From contig JAEYXD010000077.1 in the NCBI GenBank assembly GCA_023428645.1, positions 1-8,943 on the forward strand: DNA of 8,943 nucleotides. Direction: 5' to 3'. Shown piece by piece: positions 1 to 6,950 of the stretch. The notes under the pieces were generated by a model, which was not told where the DNA came from, did not search any database, and saw only the letters and a list, made by a program, of their open reading frames with translations. Positions within the stretch are counted from its first letter, which is position 1. The number at the start of each line of letters is the position of its first letter. This DNA comes from Pseudomonadota bacterium. GTDB taxonomy: Bacteria > Pseudomonadota > Gammaproteobacteria > Steroidobacterales > Steroidobacteraceae. A program made the translations under genes and the position numbers.

Positions 1-1
1 C

Positions 2-523
2 ATCGATGCCGCGACCGCGGCACGCGCGGCCGCCAAAGCGGCGTTCTATCCGAACATCAACCTGAGCGGCTTCGCGGGTTGGCAGGCGATCGGGCTCGAC
101 AATCTGCTCGATGCCGGCAGCCGTACGTACGGCGCAGGCCCCGCCCTCAGCTTGCCGTTGTTCAAGTCCTCGCAGCTGAAAGGCGAATACGACCGCGCGA
201 CAGCGGCGCAGGACGAAGCGATCGCCGCGTACAACGACACGGTGGTGCGCGCCGTGCAGCAAGTCGCCGATCAGCTCACGCTCGTGCACTCGACCGCGCG
301 TCAGCTGGAGCACGCTCGCGACAGTCTCGTCGCCGCCGAGGACGCCTATCGCCTCGCCCAGCGCCGCTACGAGGCCGGCTTGGCGAGCTACCTGTCCGTG
401 CTCACGACGGAGACGCAAGTCCTGAGCGCACGCACGGCGTACGTCGACGTGCTCCATGCGCAAGCGCTCGCGCGGGTGTCCTTGCTGCTCGCCGTCGGCG
501 GCAGCTTCGAGCCGCCGCGCTGA
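2..523 (+). CDS. Outer-membrane efflux channel subunit, TolC/OprM/NodT family (5' part missing)
   Basis: C-terminal 173 residues of an outer-membrane factor; the frame is already open at the left edge and stops with TGA at 521-523. Family members are trimeric beta-barrel / alpha-helical ducts that carry drugs from a periplasmic adaptor to the outside. Visible hallmarks are ARAAAKAAFYPNINLSG near the start (the entry to a beta-hairpin of the second OEP repeat), a LPLF turn followed by a long helix (GEYDRATAAQDEAIAAYND), and RRYEAGLASYLSVL followed by an ETQVLSAR helix, which is the conserved end of the second repeat. Any signal peptide or lipobox lies upstream of the window, so lipoprotein status cannot be judged. 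The start is not visible; a TTG at 152 is internal. The adaptor gene follows after 41 bp, which supports a channel–adaptor–pump operon. The family call is firm; the substrate is unknown. Confidence 0.92.
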   Translation: MDAATAARAAAKAAFYPNINLSGFAGWQAIGLDNLLDAGSRTYGAGPALSLPLFKSSQLKGEYDRATAAQDEAIAAYNDTVVRAVQQVADQLTLVHSTARQLEHARDSLVAAEDAYRLAQRRYEAGLASYLSVLTTETQVLSARTAYVDVLHAQALARVSLLLAVGGSFEPPR

Positions 524-564
524 AGACACATTCATTCGACTGAACGACATCGAGCGAAGAAGCC

Positions 565-1815
565 ATGAATGAAGCGAATCCCTCCGACCGCGAGCCCAAC
601 CCCCGCAAGCGCCGCCTGCTGATCTTCGCGGCGCTCGTGGCCATTGCGGGCATCGCGTACGCGGCCTGGTGGCTCATCGTCGCGCGCTATTACGAAAGCA
701 CGGACGACGCCTACGTCGCGAGCGACATCGTGCAAGTCACGAGCGAGATCCCCGGCACGGTCATCGCCGTGCACGTCGACGATACGCAGACCGTCGCCGC
801 CGGCCAGGTGCTCGTCGAGCTCGACCCCGCCGATGCGCGCATCGCCACGGCCGGTGTCGAAGCCGATCTCGCTCGCACCGTCCGCGCGGTGCGTGCGACG
901 TTCGCGCAAGCCGAGCAGCTGCGCGCGCAGATCGTGCAACGCGAGACCGTGCTCACACAGGCAGAGCACGATTACGAGCGCCGGCGCTCGCTCGTCGCGG
1001 ACGGCGCCGTGTCCGGTGAAGAGCTGGCGCACGCGCGCGACTCGATCGCCCAGCTGCGCGCGGCCTTGGACGCCACGCACCGCGAGCTCGACGCCGTGCT
1101 CGCGCGGATCGAAGGCACGACGCTCCAAACGCATCCCGAAGTGCTCGCGGCCGCCGCGAAGCTGCGCGACACCGCACTGTCGCTACATCGCACGCGCATC
1201 GTCGCGCAGGTCGCGGGTGTCGTTGCCAAGCGCGCCGTACAGCTCGGCCAGCACGTCGCGGCCGGCGCGCCGCTGATGGCCGTCGTGCCGCTCGATGACG
1301 TCTGGGTCGACGCGAACTTCAAGGAAGTGCAACTGACGAACGTGCGCATCGGTCAACCCGTCGAGCTGCGGGCGGACCTCTACGGCAGCTCGGTCGACTA
1401 TCGCGGCACGGTTGCGGGCCTGTCCGCCGGCAGCGGCAGCGCGTTCGCGCTCCTGCCTGCGCAGAACGCGTCCGGCAACTGGATCAAGGTCGTGCAGCGC
1501 GTTCCCGTGCGCATCACGCTCGATCCGGAGCAGGTGAAACGGCACCCGTTGCGTGTCGGCCTCTCCATGCACGCGACGATCGACGTGCATGACGTCTCCG
1601 GCCCGGTGCTCGCCGAGCGCGTGCGCACCACTCCGCCGCCGATGCATACGAGCGACGGTGACGATCCCGCGGTCGACGAGCGCATCGCAACGATCATTCG
1701 CGAGAATGCAGCGGATGCCCTGGCGACGACACGCGCATCGAAGCTCGATGCCACGCGCAAGCGCGCCGCCGCGCTCGCCGGCGCTGATCGCGACACGGTG
1801 GCCGCGGCGCCGTGA
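565..1815 (+). CDS. EmrA/HlyD-family membrane-fusion (periplasmic adaptor) protein
   Basis: 416 residues. The protein should be anchored in the inner membrane and link the MFS pump to the outer-membrane channel. A short basic N-terminus (RKRR, residues 14-17) precedes one membrane helix (about 18-40). Next come the family signature TDDAYV (46-51) and the first half of the lipoyl/barrel-sandwich domain (about 58-90, ending LVELDPADARIA). An alpha-helical hairpin (about 95-205) leads to the second half of the domain (about 212-245) and a beta-barrel region with the EmrA-like stretch FALLPAQNASGNWIKVVQR (294-312). These stretches closely resemble E. coli EmrA as I remember it. Residues from about 357 form an Ala/Asp/Arg-rich tail, making the protein somewhat longer than the roughly 390 residues of EmrA. 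The ATG is preceded by GAAGAAG (556-562), a modest ribosome-binding site. The stop overlaps the next start as GTGA. Substrates cannot be read from sequence. Confidence 0.95.
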   Translation: MNEANPSDREPNPRKRRLLIFAALVAIAGIAYAAWWLIVARYYESTDDAYVASDIVQVTSEIPGTVIAVHVDDTQTVAAGQVLVELDPADARIATAGVEADLARTVRAVRATFAQAEQLRAQIVQRETVLTQAEHDYERRRSLVADGAVSGEELAHARDSIAQLRAALDATHRELDAVLARIEGTTLQTHPEVLAAAAKLRDTALSLHRTRIVAQVAGVVAKRAVQLGQHVAAGAPLMAVVPLDDVWVDANFKEVQLTNVRIGQPVELRADLYGSSVDYRGTVAGLSAGSGSAFALLPAQNASGNWIKVVQRVPVRITLDPEQVKRHPLRVGLSMHATIDVHDVSGPVLAERVRTTPPPMHTSDGDDPAVDERIATIIRENAADALATTRASKLDATRKRAAALAGADRDTVAAAP

Positions 1816-3365
1816 GCGCACCAGCCACCAGCGCCGGGCCCGCGCCGATGCAGGGCGCGCAGCTCGCGATCACCGCGATCGCGCTCTCGCTCGGCACGTT
1901 CATGCAGGTGCTCGACACCACGATCGCGAACGTGTCGATTCCGACGATCACCGGCAACCTCGGTGCCTCGGCCGATCAAGGCACGTGGGTGATCACGTCG
2001 TTCGCGGTCGCGAACGGCATCAGCGTGCCGCTGACGGGCTGGCTGATGCAGCGCTATGGTGTCGTGCGCATGTTCGTGCTTTCGGTGCTCGGCTTCACGG
2101 CCGCGTCGTTCCTGTGCGGCATCGCCTGGAATCTGTCGTCGCTCATCGCGTTCCGCGTGCTGCAGGGAGGCCTGTCCGGCCCGATGATGCCCGGCTCGCA
2201 AGCGCTCTTGTTGATGATGTTTCCGCCGGCGCGGCGCAATCTCGCGCTCGCGCTCTGGTCGATGACGACGCTCGTCGCGCCGATCTGCGGGCCGTTGCTC
2301 GGCGGCTGGATTTCCGACAACGCAACGTGGCCGTGGATCTTCTATATCAACGTGCCGGTCGGGCTCGTCGTCGCGGCGGTGTGCTGGACGAATCTCCGCG
2401 AACGCGAGACACCGACCCGCATCCTGCCCGTCGATCGCGTCGGCATCATCTTGCTCGCGGTGTGGGTGGGTGCGCTGCAGATCATGCTCGACAAGGGCAA
2501 GGACGAAGACTGGTTCGACTCGTCCATCATCATCTCGCTCGGGCTCATCACGCTCGTCGGCTTCATCGCGTGGCTGATCTGGGAATGGACGGAGCGCAAT
2601 CCGATCATCGACTTCTCGCTGTTCAAGAATCGCAACTTCACGCTCGGCCTGATTCCGATGAGCCTCGGGTATGCGGTGTTCTTCAGCAACATCGTGCTGC
2701 TGTCGCTGTGGATGCAGACGCAGCTCGGCTACACCGCGACGTGGGCCGGATTGGTCGCAGCGCCGGGCGGCATCGTCGCGGTGATCATCTCGCCGTTCAT
2801 CGGCCGCATTCTCGGGCGGACCGACCCGCGCTGGCTCGTCAGCGCCTCGTTCGTCGCGTTCGGGCTGTCGTATGTCCTGCGCTCGCGCCTGACGACGGAC
2901 GCCGCCGTCATCGACTTCGTGATCCCGCAGCTCATCATGGGCCTCGCGATGGGCACGTTCTTCGTCGCGATCCTGGCGATCCTGCTCGACGGCATTCCGC
3001 CGCTGCGCGTGCCGTCGGCGTCCTCGCTCGCGATCTTCTGCCGCACGATCGCGGCGAGCTTCGCGACCTCGATCGCGACGACGCTATGGGATCGGCGCGA
3101 GGCCTTTCACCAGGCGCACCTGGCCGCGTCCACCAGCGCTTACGATCCGTCGTTGACGCAGGCGCTCGCGCAATTGAAGTCGATGGGACTGAGCGACATG
3201 GCGGCGATCGCGGTGCTCGATCGGCAACTCGTCGGGCAGTCGTACCTGCTCGCGTCGGTGGAGTTCTTCTGGCTGTCCGCGATCATCTGCTTCGCGCTCA
3301 TCGGGCTCATCTGGCTGACACGCCGGCCGCGCGGGACGGCCGGCGCGCAAGTCGCCGCGGAGTGA
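1812..3365 (+). CDS. EmrB/QacA-type DHA2-family MFS multidrug transporter
   Basis: 517 residues, close to E. coli EmrB (about 512), which has 14 membrane helices and is driven by proton antiport. The sequence is strongly hydrophobic throughout. Landmarks are motif D1 LDTTIANVSIP (34-44, with Asp35 in the first helix), a motif-A-like loop GWLMQRYGVVRMF (76-88), motif B FRVLQGG (114-120, with Arg115), and antiporter motif C APICGPLLGGWI (156-167). A long loop at about 425-475 precedes the last helix (about 483-503), as in EmrB relatives. The GTG start at 1812 lies inside the TGA stop of the adaptor gene (GTGA), which implies translational coupling; the next Met, residue 13, would also keep every helix. 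It is the last gene of the pump operon. Its stop is 3 bp from the stop of the convergent cytochrome gene, so there is no room for a separate terminator. The drug specificity is not predictable. Confidence 0.95.
   Translation: MSAPATSAGPAPMQGAQLAITAIALSLGTFMQVLDTTIANVSIPTITGNLGASADQGTWVITSFAVANGISVPLTGWLMQRYGVVRMFVLSVLGFTAASFLCGIAWNLSSLIAFRVLQGGLSGPMMPGSQALLLMMFPPARRNLALALWSMTTLVAPICGPLLGGWISDNATWPWIFYINVPVGLVVAAVCWTNLRERETPTRILPVDRVGIILLAVWVGALQIMLDKGKDEDWFDSSIIISLGLITLVGFIAWLIWEWTERNPIIDFSLFKNRNFTLGLIPMSLGYAVFFSNIVLLSLWMQTQLGYTATWAGLVAAPGGIVAVIISPFIGRILGRTDPRWLVSASFVAFGLSYVLRSRLTTDAAVIDFVIPQLIMGLAMGTFFVAILAILLDGIPPLRVPSASSLAIFCRTIAASFATSIATTLWDRREAFHQAHLAASTSAYDPSLTQALAQLKSMGLSDMAAIAVLDRQLVGQSYLLASVEFFWLSAIICFALIGLIWLTRRPRGTAGAQVAAE
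3321..3345. repeat. GC-only inverted repeat inside the 3' end of the transporter gene
   Basis: CGCCGGCC (3321-3328) and GGCCGGCG (3338-3345) are perfect reverse complements around a 9-nt loop. The repeat lies in the last codons of the + strand transporter and just past the stop of the - strand cytochrome gene. It could slow or terminate leftward transcription, but no T-run follows on either strand. In DNA this GC-rich an 8-bp repeat can also be chance. Confidence 0.35.
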
Positions 3366-3368
3366 GTC

Positions 3369-3968
3369 TCAGCCCGCGTGCTTCGCGGACGCCGACGCCG
3401 GTGGCAGCGGGTCGGGCACGCGATTCTTCACGACCGGAACGCTCTTCAGGTACGTGAAGATCGCGACGAGATCCTCGTCGGTGAAGTTCTGGTACGTCGG
3501 GATCGGCATCGGCGGCAGGATCTTGCGGCCGCGCCCCATGTGCCGCCCGGTACGAATCGTCTGCGTGAACGTCTGCTGCGTCCACTTGCCGAGCCCGGTC
3601 TCGCCATCCGGCGTGAGATTCGCGGTGAAGCTCACGCCCCACGGCCCCGACCACGCGGTGTTCGTTCCCGTTGCCGCGACCAGCCATGGCCCGGCGGGCA
3701 CGCCCGTTGCCGGCGCCGTGATGACGAGACTCTCGGGATGGCCCGAGAGCATGCGGCTCATGTCGGGCTCGGGGCCGTTCGCCCCTTCCTTCAACGGTGT
3801 GTGACAGTCGTTGCACCCGGCGACCGTCACGAGGTACTTGCCGCGCGCGAGCGTCGCGCCCGCGTCGTCGCTCGCCAGCGCAGGCGCTGCCATCGCGCCG
3901 ACGAGTGCCCCTAGTGCCAACGCGCGCCCCAACTCACGCCCATGCATTCGTGCCGTATGTTGCTTCAT
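3369..3968 (-). CDS. Periplasmic monoheme c-type cytochrome
   Basis: 199 residues. A signal peptide covers residues 1-32: basic start, hydrophobic core LALGALVGAMAAPA, likely cleavage after ALA before SDD. One heme-attachment site CNDCH lies at 52-56, and the probable distal ligand is Met154 in PPMP. The layout CxxCH near the N-terminus, TANLTPDGETGLGKWT in the middle, and PPMPIPTYQNFTDEDLVAIFTYLKS near the end matches class I-like cytochromes that accept or deliver electrons for periplasmic dehydrogenases. The C-terminal PDPLPPASASAKHAG looks flexible. Start choice: ATG at 3968 has a near-ideal AAGGGAGG (3976-3983) 7 nt upstream, so the internal Met8 is not preferred. It overlaps the preceding diheme gene by ATGA (3965-3968), so the two are co-transcribed and probably coupled. 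The electron partner is unknown. The heme-protein call is certain; the physiological role is not. Confidence 0.9.
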   Translation of the reverse strand: MKQHTARMHGRELGRALALGALVGAMAAPALASDDAGATLARGKYLVTVAGCNDCHTPLKEGANGPEPDMSRMLSGHPESLVITAPATGVPAGPWLVAATGTNTAWSGPWGVSFTANLTPDGETGLGKWTQQTFTQTIRTGRHMGRGRKILPPMPIPTYQNFTDEDLVAIFTYLKSVPVVKNRVPDPLPPASASAKHAG

Positions 3969-5005
3969 CTGCGTGCCTCCCTTGATGTGTGTGACCGTTC
4001 GGTGATCCAGCGCGCGAGCAGCGCGATTGCCTCGACATCTGGCAGCTGCGTGCCGAGCGGAGGCATCTGTGTCCGTGGATTGCGTGAGCGCACGCGCGTG
4101 AGAAGCACGCTGCGGTTAGGCTCGCCGGGCGCGATCAGGGGCGCTTCGGCGTCGAGGCCGTGACCGCGAAAGCGGCTGCGCGCATCGAACATCGACTGGA
4201 GCACGCGGTTGGCGCTGCCGGCGCTCGGAGTCGCACCTTGAGCCAGCGTGAGCTCGACCGGCGCGGCGGCGCCGTCGTCGTTGTGGCAATGCGCGCAGTT
4301 GCCATGCAGGTAGCCGAGCGCCGCGCGCTCGGTCGGCGAGGCCGCGACGATGCGCGGCGGCGACGCGATCACCGCCTCCGGCAAGTTCTCGATGAGCCCG
4401 CGAGCAACGAGCGCGCGCAGGTCCACCCCCGCCGGCTCCGCATGCACGGCCAGCGGATCGCGATCCGGCGATAGTTGCAGCGCACTGAACCCAAGCACCG
4501 GCGCGGCTGCGCCTTCGTGACAGACCCGGCAGTCCGCCTCGGCCGGAACGACATACCGTCCCTCGGGAGCCTCGTGCCGCTCGAGCGTCGCGCCATCGCT
4601 CGCGGCGAGCGTCGCGTCCGTGCCGTCCTCGTTCCAGACGTAAGCGGCGAAGCGCCACGCGCCGCTCGGCAATCGCTCGATGAACCGCGTCTCGATCGGG
4701 CGCCCATGCGCGAACTCTTTCCACAAGCGCGTCCCCGGCGGAAAGTCCCAGACGTCGGCTCGCGATGCATCGATCGAAGTCCCCGGCGGCAGGTAGATCC
4801 AGCGGCGCTTGCGGGCACCGTCGGACCACAACGGATACTGCGGCGAGAACGCGAGATTGAGCGGAGCGACGACGGTGCTCGATCCAGAGACGTACAGCCC
4901 CGTGTCGCTCAGGCGTTGCGGCGCTGGTGCGGTATCGGCAAACGCCGCGGCACAAGACAAAAGCGAAGTCATCGCGGCGCGCGCGATGCGCACAATGAAG
5001 ATCAC
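3965..5005 (-). CDS. Diheme c-type cytochrome, resembling the SO2930 family
   Basis: With a GTG start at 5005 the protein has 346 residues. Two heme-attachment motifs are visible, CRVCH (159-163; 4517-4531) and CAHCH (237-241), plus a likely distal ligand in QMPPLGT (Met314) near the C-terminus. The N-terminal half has no heme motif and carries YPLWSDGARKRRWIYLPPGT and a WDFPPGTRLWKEF block; I associate this arrangement with the SO2930-like cytochromes. The exported N-terminus is IVRIARAAMTSLLSCAAAFA followed by DTAPAP, either a signal peptide cut after AFA or, less likely, a lipoprotein signal around LLSC. Start choices are GTG 5101, GTG 5005, GTG 4993 and ATG 4972. I prefer 5005 for the correctly spaced though weak GAG and for the basic residues ahead of the hydrophobic stretch; 4993 is almost as good. 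It is the first gene of a two-gene operon with the monoheme cytochrome, presumably passing electrons to it. The substrate or donor is unknown. Confidence 0.87.
   Translation of the reverse strand: MIFIVRIARAAMTSLLSCAAAFADTAPAPQRLSDTGLYVSGSSTVVAPLNLAFSPQYPLWSDGARKRRWIYLPPGTSIDASRADVWDFPPGTRLWKEFAHGRPIETRFIERLPSGAWRFAAYVWNEDGTDATLAASDGATLERHEAPEGRYVVPAEADCRVCHEGAAAPVLGFSALQLSPDRDPLAVHAEPAGVDLRALVARGLIENLPEAVIASPPRIVAASPTERAALGYLHGNCAHCHNDDGAAAPVELTLAQGATPSAGSANRVLQSMFDARSRFRGHGLDAEAPLIAPGEPNRSVLLTRVRSRNPRTQMPPLGTQLPDVEAIALLARWITERSHTSREARR
3976..3983 (-). promoter_or_regulatory. Strong Shine-Dalgarno of the monoheme cytochrome gene
   Basis: On the - strand this reads AAGGGAGG, 7 nt before the ATG at 3968. 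It lies within the last codons of the diheme gene, so the second gene can initiate independently as well as by ATGA coupling. Confidence 0.75.
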
Positions 5006-5345
5006 GGCAGACTCGTGGGGAAGTTCGATGGCGCATCGTGCGCGAGGGCACCACCCCGTTACATCGCTCCGAGGAGCCACGGAGGCGCCCACAAGAGCCA
5101 CACACGCATGGCCGCGGCGGCAAGGAAGGGTTGGCAGGCTCGGGCCTGACTGTTTTTATGTGCGGATAAAAGTAAGCCAGCTTCACAGCTGGCTTACTAC
5201 GTGTGCCACGCGACATCCCGTCGTGTGACCCATCGATCGTGGCTGGCGTTAATACACGCCGCCAACGGTGCAACGCAGAACGGCCGTCTGGGGTTGCCTG
5301 CGGCCGCGCAGGAAGTGGCCTACGTGTAAATCTGACGCGAGCCGC
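5006..5345. other. Intergenic region between the cytochrome operon and ybiT
   Basis: About 340 bp without a convincing gene. It must contain the promoter of the leftward cytochrome operon and the 3' end of the ybiT transcript. The section from about 5150 to 5200 is clearly more A/T-rich than its surroundings and holds the terminator hairpin at 5171-5198. A smaller inverted pair TTTTAT / ATAAAA (5154-5159 and 5166-5171) sits beside it. The sequence CACATAAAA on the - strand here (5155-5163) could serve as a weak -10 element, but I see no matching -35. Open frames crossing the region on either strand are rich in Arg/Ala and look spurious. Confidence 0.6.
5165..5198 (-). terminator. Intrinsic terminator of ybiT
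   Basis: AGTAAGCCAGCT (5171-5182) and AGCTGGCTTACT (5187-5198) form a perfect 12-bp stem with a 4-nt loop. Read on the - strand, the stem is followed at once by TTTTATCC, a short T-tract that fits Rho-independent termination of transcripts coming from ybiT, about 150 nt past its stop. On the + strand no T-run follows, so the element is directional. The distance from the stop codon is longer than usual, and the same position also separates ybiT from the cytochrome operon promoter. Confidence 0.7.
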
Positions 5346-6950
5346 TCACGCCGCGAGACCGTGAGCACGCAAGTACTCGTCGTACGTGCCCTTGAAGTCG
5401 ACGATCTCCCCGCCGGGCCGAATCTCGATGATGCGATTCGCGATGCTGCTCACGAACTCGCGATCGTGCGAGACGAAGAGGAGCGTGCCTGGATATTTTT
5501 CGATGCCGATCTGCAGCGACTCGATCGTTTCCATGTCCATGTGGTTGGTGGGCTCGTCGAGCAGCATGACGTTCGGCTTGGTCATCATGAGCTTGCCGTA
5601 GATCATGCGGCCCTTCTCGCCGCCGGACAGCACCTTCACGGATTTCTTCGTCTCGTCCCCCGAGAACAGCAGGCGGCCGAGCGTCGCGCGCACGATCTGG
5701 TCGTCGTCCGACTTCGAGCGCCATTCGCTCATCCACGTGAACAGGTCGACCTTCTCCGCGAATTCCGCCTGCGGGTCCTGCGGCATGTAACCCACTTGCG
5801 CGCTCTCGACCCATTCGATGGTGCCGGCGGTCGGCTGCAGGTCGCCGGCGAGCAGGCGCATCAGCGTCGTCTTGCCGACGCCGTTCGGACCGATGATCGC
5901 GATGCGCTCTTCGGCCTCGACGTTGAAGCTCACATTGCGCAGCACGTCCGTGTCCGCACCCGGATAGCGGAAAGCGAGCTTCTCGACCGTGACGGCATTG
6001 CGGTACAGCTTCTTCGCCTGCTCGAAGCGAATGTAGGGATTCTGGCGCGACGAAGGCTTGATCTCTTCGATCTTGATCTTGTCGATCTGCTTGAGGCGTG
6101 AGGTTGCCTGACGCGCCTTCGATGCGTTCGCCGAAAAGCGGCGCACGAATTCCTGCAGATCCGAGATGCGGTCCTTCGCCTTGGCGTTCGCCGCTTCGAC
6201 GCGCGCGCGTGCCTGCGTCGACGCGAGCATGAAGTCGTCGTAGTTGCCGGGATAGATCTTGATCTGACCGTAGTCGAGATCCGCCATGTGCGTGCACACG
6301 GAATTCAAGAAGTGCCGATCGTGACTGATGATGATCATCGTCGCGTCGTAATTGTTGAGCACGTTCTCGAGCCAACCGATCGAGTGAATGTCGAGGTTGT
6401 TCGTCGGCTCGTCGAGCAGCAGCACGTCCGGCTTGGAGAACAGCGCCTGCGCGAGCAACACGCGCAGCTTCCAGCCCGGCGCGACTTCGCGCATCGGTCC
6501 ATTGTGGTACTCGGCGGCGATGCCCGCATCGGTGAGGATGCTTGCCGCGCGCGCCTCCGCGTCGTAGCCGCCGTATTCGGCGAACTTCGCCTCGAGCTCC
6601 GCCGCGCGCATGTAATCCTCGTCCGTCGCATTCGGATCGGCATAGATGCGATCGCGCTCCTGCATCGCCTTCCACATCTCGACGTGGCCCTGCATGACGA
6701 CATCGAGCACGCGCTGATCTTCGTACGCGAACTGATTCTGGTTGAGCTTGCCGAGGCGCAACCCCTGCATGAGCATGACCTCGCCGGAGCTCTGCTCGAG
6801 CTCGCCGCCGAGAATCTTCATGAAGGTGGACTTGCCGCAGCCGTTCGCGCCGATGAGCCCATAGCGATTGCCGTCGCCGAACTTGACGGTGACTTGCTCG
6901 AACAGCGGCTTCGCGCCGAATTGGATCGAAACGTTGGAAGTAGAAAGCAT
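5346..6950 (-). CDS. ybiT: ABC-F family ribosome-associated ATPase YbiT
   Basis: 534 residues (E. coli YbiT about 530). ABC-F proteins are soluble twin-ATPases that act at the ribosomal E site and rescue or tune translation; they do not transport. NBD1 has Walker A GANGCGKS (34-41), Walker B LLLDEP (177-182) and switch His210. Its signature is VAPGWKLRVLL rather than LSGG, as I recall for E. coli YbiT. The charged interdomain linker (about 242-320) contains RRFSANASKARQATSR and PSSRQNPYIRFE, nearly identical to YbiT. NBD2 has GPNGVGKT (354-361), LSGGEKGRM (441-449), Walker B LLDEP with Glu466, and SHD (494-496). Start: MLSTSNVSIQFG at 6950 aligns with the YbiT N-terminus. The frame is open to 7166, but those 72 residues are basic, low in information and absent from the family. 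No strong Shine-Dalgarno precedes the ATG. It stands alone, followed by its own terminator. Identification is very secure; the exact role of YbiT is only partly understood. Confidence 0.97.
   Translation of the reverse strand: MLSTSNVSIQFGAKPLFEQVTVKFGDGNRYGLIGANGCGKSTFMKILGGELEQSSGEVMLMQGLRLGKLNQNQFAYEDQRVLDVVMQGHVEMWKAMQERDRIYADPNATDEDYMRAAELEAKFAEYGGYDAEARAASILTDAGIAAEYHNGPMREVAPGWKLRVLLAQALFSKPDVLLLDEPTNNLDIHSIGWLENVLNNYDATMIIISHDRHFLNSVCTHMADLDYGQIKIYPGNYDDFMLASTQARARVEAANAKAKDRISDLQEFVRRFSANASKARQATSRLKQIDKIKIEEIKPSSRQNPYIRFEQAKKLYRNAVTVEKLAFRYPGADTDVLRNVSFNVEAEERIAIIGPNGVGKTTLMRLLAGDLQPTAGTIEWVESAQVGYMPQDPQAEFAEKVDLFTWMSEWRSKSDDDQIVRATLGRLLFSGDETKKSVKVLSGGEKGRMIYGKLMMTKPNVMLLDEPTNHMDMETIESLQIGIEKYPGTLLFVSHDREFVSSIANRIIEIRPGGEIVDFKGTYDEYLRAHGLAA

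Noticed and set aside
1553..3457. A 634-codon open frame on the + strand overlapping the transporter gene
   Set aside because: Its translation is Arg/Ala/His-rich with no domain, and it is a frame shadow of the EmrB-like gene, which has clear MFS motifs.
4116..5273. Long open frame on the - strand overlapping the diheme cytochrome gene
   Set aside because: No recognisable domain and heavy in Arg; the alternative frame contains two CxxCH sites and a conserved cytochrome pattern.
5102..5345. Possible small genes between the cytochrome operon and ybiT
   Set aside because: No frame has a good ribosome-binding site or a recognisable product.
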